The notes: a model not told the origin generated them from the letters alone. A stretch of 20,673 nucleotides of DNA from Nitrospinota bacterium (GCA_016176845.1 JACOWJ010000012.1:1-20673), one strand, 5' to 3'; counted from the stretch's first letter, positions 1 through 7,809 are shown. Program-made: numbers and translations.

Positions 1-1
1 C

Positions 2-277
2 GATCCCCCGATCCTGATCCTGGACGATCCCTTCTCCCAGGTGGACCTCCTGACCGAGGAGCGGATCCTGGAGGGGCTGCTGCCATGGCTCGAGGGGAAG
101 ACCTGTCTGCTCATCTCCAGCCGCGTCAGCTCCCTGCGGGGGATGGACCGGGTGGCGGTCCTGGTGGAGGGGAGGATCGTCGAGGAGGGCCGTCCCACAG
201 ATCTCCTCCGCCAGGGAGGGGTCTACGCGGGGATCTACCGCCGGCAACAGCTGCAGCGGGAGCTCGAGGGGCTTTAA
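2..277 (+). CDS. ABC exporter half-transporter, C-terminal part of degenerate ATPase domain (5' truncated by window)
   Basis: This is the last 91 codons of an ABC transporter ATP-binding domain that begins before the window. The frame is open from base 2. The Walker B strand reads ILILDD, so an aspartate stands where the catalytic glutamate normally is. The D-loop is FSQVD. The switch (H-) loop reads LISSRVSSL, where the family has xxAHRLSxL, so the histidine is replaced by serine. Both losses are known in the non-catalytic partner of heterodimeric type IV exporters such as BmrC and TM287. The next gene, 83 bases downstream on the same strand, has the intact residues, so the two probably form one heterodimeric inner-membrane exporter. 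The substrate cannot be read from the sequence. The membrane domain lies outside the window. Confidence 0.85.
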   Translation, partial: DPPILILDDPFSQVDLLTEERILEGLLPWLEGKTCLLISSRVSSLRGMDRVAVLVEGRIVEEGRPTDLLRQGGVYAGIYRRQQLQRELEGL

Positions 278-360
278 ACAGCGATGACCTGATCCTCTAA
301 GTACCGCTCCACGATATGCCAGACTTTTCACACACTCTCTGAGAGGAGGTGCGGAAACTG

Positions 361-2223
361 ATGGAGACTCCAGGGGCCGAGCGCCCTGGCAAGCTCTACG
401 ACCGGAGGCTGCTGCGGCAGCTGTGGCGATACGCCCGCCCCGAGCGATGGGCGCTCTTCGCGGGCGTCCTCCTGCTACCGACGGTGGCCACCCTCCACCT
501 CCTGCAACCCTACCTCTACAAGGTGGCCATCGACGGCCACATCCTCAAAGGGGATTTTCAGGGGCTGCGGGGGATCCTGGCGGTGTACGTGGGCCTGCTG
601 GCCTCGGAGTTTCTGGCCCGCTATCTCCAGGCCTACCTGGTGCAGGCGGCCGGCCAGAGGATCACCCATCGCCTGCGGGTTGTCCTCTTCGCGCATCTCC
701 AGGGGCTCTCCCTGCCGGCCCTGGCCCGCCACCCCTCGGGGGCCCTGATGACCCGGGTCATCGGGGATCCGGAGGCGGTCAGTAACCTCTTCGTGGCCGG
801 AATCGTGGGACTCCTGGGGGACCTCATCCTGCTGGCCCAGATCGTCGTGATCATGTCCCTGATGAACTGGAAGCTCACCCTGCTCACCTTCTCGGTGGTC
901 CCTCCCTTGTTCCTTCTGCTGGCCTTCCTCCGGAGGAAGATCCGGGAGCGCTCCCGAAAGGTACGGACCCTGGTGGCCGAGCTCAGCGCCTACCTGCAGG
1001 AGAGCCTGGCCGGAATGCCCACCATCCAGCTTTTCCTGAGAGAGCGGCGTAACCTGGAGGGGCTGCGGGAACTGGACCAAAAGCTTCTGGAGACCCAGCG
1101 GGGGACCGCCCGGTACGACTCGGCCCTCTACGTGGTGGTCGAGGCCCTGGGCTACACCGCCCTGGCCTCGCTGCTCTGGTACGGGGGGGTGAAGGTAGCG
1201 GTCGGGGAGTTCTCGGTGGGGGCTCTGGTGGCCTTCTTCAGCTACATCCGCCGGTTCTTCCAGCCACTCACCGAGCTCAGCGGCCGCTACAACCTGACCC
1301 AATCCGCCATGACCTCCCTGGAGAGGGTCTTCGCACTGATCGCCGCCCCTCAGGACGGGAATGGAGGGTTCCCAGAGGGGCCCTGGGATGTCCTCGCCTG
1401 CCCTCATGGGACGAGAGAGCAGGGGAGCCGGAGGGCGGAGGGGGCCTCTCCTCTGCATCCCATTCCCCCCGCTTTTCCGCTCAGAGGAGGGGCGGTAGAG
1501 CTCTGGAATGTCTGGTTCGCCTACCGGCCGGACGAGCCGCTCCTCCAGGGCGTCTCCTTCAAGCTGGAGGCAGGGGAGAAGGCCGCACTGGTGGGACTGA
1601 CCGGGGCAGGAAAGACGACCCTGATCCGCCTGCTCCATCGGCTCTACGAGCCCTCTCAGGGGGAGATCCGGGTAGATGGGGAGGAGATCCGGGCGATCGA
1701 CCTGACAAGGCTGCGCCGAAAGATCGGGGTGGTCCTGCAGGAGCCCTTCCTCTTCTGCGCCTCTCTGCTGGAGAACCTGAGGCTGGGCAATCCGCAAATC
1801 TCCCGGGAAGTGGTCCGGCAGGCCGCCGAGCGGGTCGGAATCCACCGGTTCATCGAGGGGCTGCCCGACGGCTACGATTTCTTTGTCGCCGAGGGAGGAA
1901 AGAACCTCTCGGCCGGCCAGCGCCAGCTCCTCTCCCTGGCCCGGGTCCTGATCCTCGATCCCCGCATCCTGATCCTGGACGAGGCCACCTCCAGCCTGGA
2001 CCCGGAGACGGAGCTCCTGGCCCAGGAGGCCCTGAAGGCGCTCCTCCCCGGCCGGACCTCGCTGGTGATCGCCCACCGGCTCTCCACCCTGCGGGAGATC
2101 GATCGAATCATCGTCCTGCACAAGGGGAAGGTGCGGGAGATCGGGACGTATGAGGAGCTGCTGCAGCAGAAGGGGATCTTCTACCGGCTCCACGAGACGC
2201 AGTACGCCGCGATCCGGAGATGA
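361..2223 (+). CDS. ABC exporter half-transporter, membrane domain fused to catalytic ATPase domain
   Basis: The protein has 620 residues: an N-terminal six-helix ABC exporter membrane domain (about residues 20-325), then an ATPase domain (about 380-620). Visible motifs are Walker A GLTGAGKTT (about 413-421), Q-loop VLQEPF, signature LSAGQ (about 516-520), Walker B ILILDEATSSLD and H-loop IAHRLST, all canonical. With the degenerate partner upstream this is the BmrD/TM288-like half, supplying the catalytic glutamate and switch histidine. I chose ATG 361 because AGGAGG at 344-349 lies 11 bases upstream; the in-frame GTG at 349 overlaps that site. The linker between the two domains is unusually long, about 55 residues rich in Pro, Gly and Arg (bases about 1350-1490). 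The exported compound is unknown. Confidence 0.93.
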   Translation: METPGAERPGKLYDRRLLRQLWRYARPERWALFAGVLLLPTVATLHLLQPYLYKVAIDGHILKGDFQGLRGILAVYVGLLASEFLARYLQAYLVQAAGQRITHRLRVVLFAHLQGLSLPALARHPSGALMTRVIGDPEAVSNLFVAGIVGLLGDLILLAQIVVIMSLMNWKLTLLTFSVVPPLFLLLAFLRRKIRERSRKVRTLVAELSAYLQESLAGMPTIQLFLRERRNLEGLRELDQKLLETQRGTARYDSALYVVVEALGYTALASLLWYGGVKVAVGEFSVGALVAFFSYIRRFFQPLTELSGRYNLTQSAMTSLERVFALIAAPQDGNGGFPEGPWDVLACPHGTREQGSRRAEGASPLHPIPPAFPLRGGAVELWNVWFAYRPDEPLLQGVSFKLEAGEKAALVGLTGAGKTTLIRLLHRLYEPSQGEIRVDGEEIRAIDLTRLRRKIGVVLQEPFLFCASLLENLRLGNPQISREVVRQAAERVGIHRFIEGLPDGYDFFVAEGGKNLSAGQRQLLSLARVLILDPRILILDEATSSLDPETELLAQEALKALLPGRTSLVIAHRLSTLREIDRIIVLHKGKVREIGTYEELLQQKGIFYRLHETQYAAIRR

Positions 2224-2287
2224 AGGCTTCTTACTGCCCCAGGCCATGATCATCGCTCCGGCCACGCAGTATCTTTCCTCACCCCCC

Positions 2288-2320
2288 CGCCTTCGGCGCC
2301 CCCCCCTTACGAAGGGGGGG
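2288..2320. repeat. G/C-tract hairpin pair in intergenic gap
   Basis: Two adjacent stem-loops follow the exporter gene: CGCC-TTC-GGCG at 2288-2298 and a 9-bp stem with loop ACG (CCCCCCCTT/AAGGGGGGG) at 2300-2320. No T-run follows, so a classic terminator is unlikely. The CCCCCTT...AAGGGGG form looks like a dispersed intergenic repeat, though it could still protect or end the exporter mRNA. The rest of 2224-2403 shows nothing else recognisable. Confidence 0.5.
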
Positions 2321-2403
2321 ATGGGGGCGTGCTCGACTGTCAATGGCCGAATGGAAGATCAACGCCCTGCCCCATATGGGGGGCAAATTGCCTTGTCTGG
2401 CCC

Positions 2404-2409
2404 TTATAT
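2404..2409. repeat. Left target-site duplication TTATAT of the IS
   Basis: The six bases TTATAT directly abut the left terminal inverted repeat and recur directly abutting the right one at 4783-4788. Target duplications of 5-6 bp are usual for the IS1634 family, as far as I recall. Confidence 0.85.
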
Positions 2410-2425
2410 CGCGGATTTCGACATC
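2410..2425 (+). repeat. Left terminal inverted repeat of IS
   Basis: CGCGGATTTCGACATC is the exact reverse complement of 4767-4782. It is flanked outside by TTATAT. Confidence 0.9.
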
Positions 2426-2438
2426 CCCCCTGGCAAAG

Positions 2439-2467
2439 TTGAGATTTTTCCTCCGTAGGGGTATATT
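2439..2467 (+). promoter_or_regulatory. Probable transposase promoter
   Basis: TTGAGA (2439-2444), a 17-base spacer and TATATT (2462-2467) form a good sigma-70-type promoter inside the left end of the IS. A small hairpin, CCTCA-GT-TGAGG, follows at 2471-2482. The transposase ATG is at 2526 with GAGGAGG at 2511-2517, giving an optimal spacing of 8 bases. Confidence 0.5.
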
Positions 2468-2560
2468 CCTCCTCAGTTGAGGTATCTCTGGAAAGATCAA
2501 CTCTTTGACGAGGAGGAAAAGGGCCATGGGTAAGCTGGTGGGATGGCTGCTGGGAGCAGC

Positions 2561-2589
2561 CCCTGGATCGGGTCCAGGGCAGGCTCTGC
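2561..2589 (+). repeat. 24-nt palindromic element, copy A (in frame, with shared flanks)
   Basis: The core is CCCTGGATCGGGTCCAGGG, followed by CAGGCTCTGC. The stem CCCTGGA/TCCAGGG encloses a 5-base loop. The net 24-nt unit is 2562-2585 and reads PGSGPGQA in the transposase frame. It matches copies B and C except at two central bases. Confidence 0.85.
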
Positions 2590-3350
2590 TTTGGGTGTTG
2601 TGGCCAACCGGTTTTGTAGAAGGAGCCCCCCTGACACAGGGAGCTACCTTGGTTCAGCATGGGGTATCCCAGGGAGGCCATCCTGGCCCCCGGGGGCCAT
2701 CCCAATCTCCAGGAAGCTCGTGGGTTGAGGGCGCTAACCCTCAGGAGGTTCCCAAGCCCCGGCGCAACCCCCGTCCCAGCCCACGCCGGAAGAAGCCGTG
2801 GGCGGGAAGGGCTCCCCGCCGCAAGGCCCCCAAACCTCCGGTGACCGATCCCAAGGATGGAGAGAGCCTCTCCCAAACCATTACCAAGAAGGTGGGCTCG
2901 GCCCCCATCTTGAACCACTTTATTCAAAGGATGGCCGTGGTGTCCATCATCGATACCCTGGCGCCCTCCCACCCCAACCGAGAGATCAGCCACGGAGAGG
3001 CGGTGGCCGCTCTGATGGTTTATTTGCTCAACAACGGCCGGGCCCTGTACCGGGTGGAGGGGTGGGCGGAGGAGACCTCGATCCTGGGAGAGCTTTTCCC
3101 CGGCTACCGACCGGAGGATTGGACCGACGACCGGCTGGGCGATAACTCTGGATGCCCTCTACCAGAAGGGGCTGGAGCCGATCCAGGGATCGATCAGTAC
3201 CCATATCGTGGGCGAATTTGGCCTGCGGCTCGATGAGATCCACTACGACCCGACCAGTGTATCTCTGTGGGGCACCTACGATTCGGCCACGGGACAGCCG
3301 GCCGTGCTCATTACCTTGGGCTACAGCAAAGACCACCGGCCTGACCTCAA

Positions 3351-3379
3351 GCAGAGCCTGCCCTGGACTTGATCCAGGG
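3351..3379 (-). repeat. 24-nt palindromic element, copy B (inverted, creates stop)
   Basis: On the minus strand this is CCCTGGATCAAGTCCAGGG followed by CAGGCTCTGC. The net insertion is 3355-3378, splitting the conserved DHRPDLKQ from VVVGMAVTGDGK. Read on the plus strand it adds SLPWT, a TGA stop, then SR. Removing exactly 24 bases restores the family sequence in frame. Confidence 0.88.
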
Positions 3380-4064
3380 TGGTGGTGGGGATGGCCGTCA
3401 CCGGGGATGGGAAGGTCCCCCTGGTGTCGGGGACCCACGACGGCAACACCGGCGAATGCACCTTGCCCCTGTCCTATTGGGAGCGGCTGCGGCAGTTGGC
3501 CGGCAAGAGCTCCTTTTGCTTCATTGGCGATTGCAAGATCGCCACCCTGGAGACCTTGCAAGAGATCTGTGCCCAAGGGGGGCAGTTTCTGGCTCCGCTG
3601 GCCATGACGGTGGCCCGGCAGGAGGAGCTGATCGAGAAATTGAAGGGGGGAGGGCTTCGCTTTACGGCCGTAACCCCGGAAGGAGAGGGTCAAAAGCCCA
3701 TTTACCCGAGACGGACCGGCCGGCCGGGCACCCGCCGCAAGAGGCAGGCCCCGGATCTGCCGGAAGAAGAAGAAGAGGAAGGGGAGGTGGACCAAGAGCC
3801 TTCGGGGATGGCTGGGCTGAGGACGGAATATCCGTTGGGGGGCTACCAGGTCTGTGAAGAGTCCTGGATGATCAAAGACAAGGAAGGCCATTCCTACCCT
3901 TTGCGCAAGCTCATCGTTCGAAGCAGCCAGCTCGCTCACCAGCAGGCTGACACCCGGGAGCGTCACCTGCAAGAGGCCGAGGCCGATCTGCTTGCCCTGC
4001 GGGGAAAGCTCAACCGGCGGAAGCTCACCACCCGGGAAGCGATTTCTTCGGCCGTGGCCAAGAT

Positions 4065-4093
4065 CCCTGGATCGAGTCCAGGGCAGGCTCTGC
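4065..4093 (+). repeat. 24-nt palindromic element, copy C (in frame)
   Basis: CCCTGGATCGAGTCCAGGG followed by CAGGCTCTGC. The net insertion 4066-4089 adds PGSSPGQA between AVAKI and LREHKVEGWLEV of the transposase. Its removal gives the contiguous sequence expected for the family. Confidence 0.85.
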
Positions 4094-4766
4094 GGGAGCA
4101 TAAGGTGGAAGGATGGCTGGAGGTGAGCATCGAAGAGCATGTCGAGAGCCGCCGCAGGAAACTGGGGCCGGGAAGGCCTGGGCCCAACAGCCAGTATGTG
4201 ACTGAAGAGAAGGCGATCTTTGAGCTGAAAGTCTGCCGAAAGGCCGAAGCCATCCAGGAGGAGGCCTGGCTCGATGGGTTCTTCCTGATGGTCAGCAACC
4301 GGGACCCCCAGGAGTGGTCGGCCTCTCGCCTGTTGGGGCTCTACAAACGCCAGTACAAAGTGGAGCAGGTTTTTCATGTCTTGAAGGGTCCTTTGGCTGT
4401 GGCTCCGATGCTGCTGGAGAAGCCCAACCCGATCTGCGCGATGATCTTCATCCTGACCCTGGCCCTCCAGCTCTATACCCTGATCCAGCGCCAGGCAGCC
4501 CAGGATCTCTTGAGGCGGGACCGTCCGCTGGCGGGGTTGATGCCTAACAAGATTCAGACCTGGCGGCCTCAAACTGCTACATTGCTGGCCGCCTTCGACA
4601 ACATCAATTAGGTGGAGATTATCCACGAGGGATTTCCCCCCTTGCGTTCTGTGACGAGTTTGAATCCCCTTCAGGCAGAGATCTTGGGGCTGCTGGGGGT
4701 CCCGGTAGAGGACTACTCGGTTGAGGCCCTCGCTCCTCGCTCCAAAATCGGATGAAACGTGAAGGA

Positions 4767-4782
4767 GATGTCGAAATCCGCG
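4767..4782 (-). repeat. Right terminal inverted repeat of IS
   Basis: GATGTCGAAATCCGCG is the exact reverse complement of 2410-2425. Confidence 0.9.
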
Positions 4783-4788
4783 TTATAT
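4783..4788. repeat. Right target-site duplication TTATAT of the IS
   Basis: Identical to 2404-2409 and directly abutting the right inverted repeat. Confidence 0.85.
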
Positions 4789-4815
4789 CATCTCCCAAGG
4801 CCCAACAAAAAAAAG

Positions 4816-4844
4816 TTGAAAATTTCTTCGAATCCTCCTAAACT
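4816..4844 (+). promoter_or_regulatory. Possible promoter of the mannose-1-phosphate guanylyltransferase gene
   Basis: TTGAAA (4816-4821), a 17-base spacer and TAAACT (4839-4844) lie in the A/T-richer stretch just outside the IS. The leader to ATG 4981 would be about 130 bases. The call rests on the match alone. Confidence 0.35.
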
Positions 4845-4980
4845 GGTTTTTCCAGGGGAAATTTTGCCTGCCCTAAACATCATGACCGAGGAGGGTCGAT
4901 CACCTCTGAGGAGGAAAATGGGCTCCAGAAACGACCCATAACATCTTTACGGTAAAACCTTTTTCCAGGAGAGGTGAAGC

Positions 4981-6114
4981 ATGTATGCAGTCATCATGGC
5001 GGGGGGAAAAGGCACCCGGTTTTGGCCGCGCAGCCGGGAGAGCCGACCCAAGCAGCTTCTCGATATCCTCGGGGAAAGGACCCTGCTCCAGCAGACGGTC
5101 CAACGGCTATCTCCCTGGATCGATCCCGCTCACATCCTGGTCGTCACAGATCGATCCATGATCTCGGCCACCCGAAGCCAGCTGCCGGAGATCCCTCCGG
5201 GAAATATCCTCTCGGAACCGGAGGGGAAAAATACGGCCGCTTGCATCGCCTTGGCCGTCATCCATATCCTGCGAAGGGAGCCGGATGCCGTCATGGTGGC
5301 CCTGCCCGCCGATCACTGGATTCGTGACGAGGCCTTGTTCCGAGACGCCTTATCGGTTGCTCGGGATTTTCTGAATCTGGGAGGGTCTCTGAGAACCCCG
5401 GATCCTCGGGCAGTTTCGCTGTCGCAAGGGATGGATGCGCGGGGCTTTGGCGGATATCTGGTTACCTTGGGGATTCGACCGAATCGGCCGGCTACGGGCT
5501 ATGGCTATATTCGGATGGGACGAGAGCTTCTCCAGATCAGAGGAATCAAGATCTTCCAGGCGGATAGGTTTATTGAGAAGCCGGATCCCCCGCTGGCCCA
5601 ACAGCTCTTTTCTAGCGGGGAATACCTTTGGAACAGCGGTATCTTCCTCTGGCGTGTGGAAGCCATTTTAGAAAATATCCGCCAACACCTGCCCCAACTC
5701 TTCTCCGGAATGAAAGAGATCGAGGCCGCCTTGGGCACCTCTCAGGAGGAGGAGGCCAGCCAACGAGTCTATGCCGGGCTGGAGGCCATCTCGATCGACA
5801 AAGGCGTCCTGGAAAAATCCTCCCAGGTAGCCGTCATCCCCCTGGAGCTTGGATGGAACGATGTGGGAAGCTGGCGTTCCCTCTCTGACCTCTACGGCGA
5901 ATCGGAGAACCTCGTCTGGGGCAAACACCTGGGGCTCGATACCCAGGGCTGCCTGATTTACAGCCCTCGGAAGCTGGTAGCCACCATCGGCCTAAAGGAC
6001 CTGGTCATCGTGGATACGGAGGATGCCCTGCTGATCTGCCCGAAAGAGCGGGACCAAGAGGTCAGAGAGGTAGTCCAACAATTAAAGGAGCGTGGCTGGA
6101 CCGAATATCTTTAA
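4981..6114 (+). CDS. manC: Mannose-1-phosphate guanylyltransferase
   Basis: The cytoplasmic enzyme makes GDP-mannose from mannose-1-phosphate and GTP, feeding polysaccharide and glycan synthesis. Of 377 residues, the nucleotidyltransferase signature MAGGKGTRFWPRSR...PKQ is at 6-25, EPEGKNTAA at 79-87, PADH at 109-112, TGYGYI at 172-177, FIEKP at 197-201, NSGIFLWR at 218-225 and WNDVGSW near 296. It is the short form without the C-terminal isomerase domain of type II enzymes. AGGAG at 4968-4972 sets the ATG start with 8 bases of spacing. Residues about 136-158 are an extra segment not usual for the family, between the PADH region and the strand LVTLGIRP. The gene ends 5 bases from the convergent coaX stop. 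No other polysaccharide gene is adjacent. Confidence 0.93.
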   Translation: MYAVIMAGGKGTRFWPRSRESRPKQLLDILGERTLLQQTVQRLSPWIDPAHILVVTDRSMISATRSQLPEIPPGNILSEPEGKNTAACIALAVIHILRREPDAVMVALPADHWIRDEALFRDALSVARDFLNLGGSLRTPDPRAVSLSQGMDARGFGGYLVTLGIRPNRPATGYGYIRMGRELLQIRGIKIFQADRFIEKPDPPLAQQLFSSGEYLWNSGIFLWRVEAILENIRQHLPQLFSGMKEIEAALGTSQEEEASQRVYAGLEAISIDKGVLEKSSQVAVIPLELGWNDVGSWRSLSDLYGESENLVWGKHLGLDTQGCLIYSPRKLVATIGLKDLVIVDTEDALLICPKERDQEVREVVQQLKERGWTEYL

Positions 6115-6119
6115 ATAGC

Positions 6120-6896
6120 TCATGGCTCGTGTCGCTTGTTCCGCTCGTAAATGAGGCGCAGCCCCTTCAAGGTCAGGTACGGCTCCACCTCCCGGATGGT
6201 CTCGGAGATCGGGGCGATGAATCCGGCCAGTCCCCCGGTAGCCACGACGTAAGCCTCGGCCTCCATCTCCTTCTTGATCCGTTGGACGGTGCCATCGACC
6301 AGGCCTACATAGCCGTAGAGGATGCCAGACTGGATGCTGTGAACGGTATTCTTGCCGATCACGTTCTTGGGCCGGACGAGCTCGACCCGGGGGAGCTTAG
6401 CAGCCTCGTTGAATAAGGCCTCCATGGAGATGGTGATCCCGGGAGAGATCACTCCGCCCAAGTAATCTCCCTTCCGGGAGATCACATCGAAAGTCGTAGC
6501 GGTCCCGAAATCCACCACGATCGTGGGCCCTCCGTACCGTTCGTAGGCTGCTACCGCGTTGACAATCCGGTCGGCCCCCACCTCCCGGGGGTTATCCACC
6601 AAGATCTGGATGCCGGTCTTGATGCCGGGCTCCACCACCAGCGGGGAGACGTGGAAATAGCGCTGGAACATCTCCATCATGACGGGCAACAGGGGGGGCA
6701 CTACGGAGGAGACGATGATATCGGTGATGTCCCGGAAGTCGATGGGGCTAAGGCTGAAGAGGTAACGCACCAGGATCCCATATTCATCCGCTGTCTGGTG
6801 CTTCCGAGTGGCGATTCGCCAGTCGGTTGCCAGCTCCTCGCCTTTGAAGACTCCTAACACACTATTGGTGTTTCCAATGTCGGCCACTAAGAGCAC
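6120..6896 (-). CDS. coaX: Type III pantothenate kinase
   Basis: This enzyme phosphorylates pantothenate in the first step of coenzyme A synthesis. The 258 residues have the ASKHA-fold signatures of CoaX: N-terminal phosphate loop [12 protein letters not shown] (6-17), GADRIVNA (107-114) with the likely catalytic Asp109, and [10 protein letters not shown] (128-137) followed by GGVISPG. The length is standard. Translation starts at GTG 6896, with AAAGGA overlapping the end of nadC, whose stop codon is 5 bases upstream, so the two are probably cotranscribed and coupled. In many Desulfobacterota birA stands between nadC and coaX; it is absent here. The stop converges with that of manC with no visible terminator between. 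Confidence 0.95.
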   Translation of the reverse strand: MLLVADIGNTNSVLGVFKGEELATDWRIATRKHQTADEYGILVRYLFSLSPIDFRDITDIIVSSVVPPLLPVMMEMFQRYFHVSPLVVEPGIKTGIQILVDNPREVGADRIVNAVAAYERYGGPTIVVDFGTATTFDVISRKGDYLGGVISPGITISMEALFNEAAKLPRVELVRPKNVIGKNTVHSIQSGILYGYVGLVDGTVQRIKKEMEAEAYVVATGGLAGFIAPISETIREVEPYLTLKGLRLIYERNKRHEP

Positions 6897-6901
6897 GGGC
6901 G

Positions 6902-7747
6902 TTAAATCCTTTCATATTTCAAGGAGATATCCACCGCCGGGGCAGAATGGGTCAGCCTGCCCAGGGAGATGAAATCTACCCCTGTTCGAGCCACAGCCTC
7001 CAGGCTTTCCAGGCTAATCCCCCCCGAGGCCTCTACCAGGGCCCTTCCAGCAACATAGCGCACGGCCTGCTCCATCTCCTTGCAGGCCATGTTGTCCAGC
7101 ATGATCATCTCGGCCCCGACCCTCAAGGCCTCCTCCACCTGAGCCAGGGTCTGGACCTCCACCTCGATCTTCATCAGGGGGGGGCACCCCCGTCGGGCCC
7201 TTTCCACGGCCTCGGCCAAACCCCCGGCCAGCGCGATGTGGTTGTCCTTGATCAGAATGCCGTGGCCCAGGCTGTAACGATGGTTAGTTCCGCCCCCCAT
7301 GCGCACCGCGTATTTCTCCAGGTGCCTCCAGCCTGGGGTGGTCTTGCGGGTATCCAAGATCTGGGCCTTGGTACCCTGGATCCGCCGGACACATTCCGCC
7401 GTGAGGGTTGCGATTCCCGAGAGCTGCTGCAAGAAGTTCAAGGCCAACCGCTCTCCCTTCAGGAGTGACTGGGCACTCCCTTCCACTTCAGCGATTCCGG
7501 TTCCCGCCTCCAGGACCTCCCCATCCCTGGCAAAACCGCGAAAGGCCACTTGGGGATCCAACGCCGAAAAGACCGCTCGCGCCACCTCCAGCCCGGCCAA
7601 TACCAAGGGCGCCTTCGCGCGGATCACGCCCCGAGCCCTGGCCTCGGGAGATACCGTGTTCTCCGTGGTAATATCCCCCGATCCCAGGTCCTCCATCAGG
7701 GCCATCCGGATCAGCTCCTGCGTTTGAGGTGTCAACAGCCCCTCCAT
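6902..7747 (-). CDS. nadC: Quinolinate phosphoribosyltransferase (nicotinate-nucleotide pyrophosphorylase, carboxylating)
   Basis: The enzyme converts quinolinate and PRPP to nicotinate mononucleotide in de novo NAD synthesis. The 281-residue protein carries [10 protein letters not shown] near the N-terminus, DTRKTTPG (132-139), GGGTNHR (151-157), KDNH (167-170), the acidic KIEVEV near 193-198, MLDNM, and the C-terminal EASGGI...[14 protein letters not shown] chose ATG 7747, which has GGAGGG 9 bases upstream; ATG 7756 three codons earlier directly abuts that site and is less likely. coaX follows after 5 bases. nadA and nadB are not in the window. A hairpin repeat separates this gene from valS. 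Confidence 0.95.
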   Translation of the reverse strand: MEGLLTPQTQELIRMALMEDLGSGDITTENTVSPEARARGVIRAKAPLVLAGLEVARAVFSALDPQVAFRGFARDGEVLEAGTGIAEVEGSAQSLLKGERLALNFLQQLSGIATLTAECVRRIQGTKAQILDTRKTTPGWRHLEKYAVRMGGGTNHRYSLGHGILIKDNHIALAGGLAEAVERARRGCPPLMKIEVEVQTLAQVEEALRVGAEMIMLDNMACKEMEQAVRYVAGRALVEASGGISLESLEAVARTGVDFISLGRLTHSAPAVDISLKYERI

Positions 7748-7809
7748 TCTCCCCATCCCTCCACGTTACCCCTGGTAGTCCGTTTCATCAAAAGGTTGTC
7801 ATTTCGACC

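Larger units (their letters stand above)
2526..4755 (+). pseudogene. IS1634-family (DUF4277-type) transposase pseudogene
   Basis: The start is ATG 2526 behind GAGGAGG. A basic, Pro/Arg-rich extension of about 110 residues precedes the conserved N-terminal domain (ILNHFIQRMAVVSIIDTLAP, then WTDDRLG). The DDE-type core follows (DEIHYDPTSVSLWGTY, SKDHRPDLKQ, GDGKVPLVSGTHDGN, IGDCKIAT), then YKRQYKVEQVFHVLK near the C-terminus. Three lesions break it. A one-base insertion at about 3141 shifts the frame, with the sequence resuming as ITLDALYQKGL at 3142. A TGA at 3370-3372 lies inside an inverted copy of a 24-nt palindromic element. A TAG at 4609-4611 precedes a still recognisable 47-codon C-terminal tail (TSLNPLQAEILGLLG) that ends with TGA 4753-4755. 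Two further copies of the element sit in frame at 2562 and 4066. It is very unlikely to make an active transposase. Confidence 0.9.
2410..4782 (+). mobile_element. IS1634-family insertion sequence with decayed transposase
   Basis: The 2,373-bp element is bounded by 16-bp perfect inverted repeats (CGCGGATTTCGACATC at 2410-2425, its reverse complement at 4767-4782) and by TTATAT duplications. It carries one transposase gene, read rightward and clearly of the IS1634/DUF4277 type, and an internal promoter at the left end. It is longer than typical members, partly through three 24-nt insertions and partly through a long N-terminal coding extension. The element sits between the exporter gene and manC. 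The intact duplications mean transposition placed it here and that the ends have not been altered since, while the transposase has decayed. Confidence 0.92.

Noticed and set aside
475-2343. Long open frame on the minus strand (about 620 codons) opposite the ABC exporter
   Set aside because: It is a low-complexity antisense frame rich in Gly, Gln, Asp and Pro, with no domain, fully opposite a gene with clear motifs. Long antisense frames are common in GC-rich genes.
3130-3150. Programmed ribosomal frameshift in the transposase
   Set aside because: No slippery A/T-run is present at GGCGATAACT, and downstream stops make a functional fusion product unlikely.
3370-3372. In-frame TGA as selenocysteine or recoding site
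   Set aside because: The TGA lies inside an inserted palindromic unit absent from homologues, and two other lesions already disable the gene.
3028-4626. Long minus-strand frame opposite the transposase
   Set aside because: No recognisable domain. The plus strand carries unmistakable IS1634 transposase sequence through all lesions.
4759-4941. 60-codon plus-strand frame across the right end of the IS
   Set aside because: It crosses the inverted repeat and target duplication, lacks a clear ribosome-binding site and has no family resemblance.
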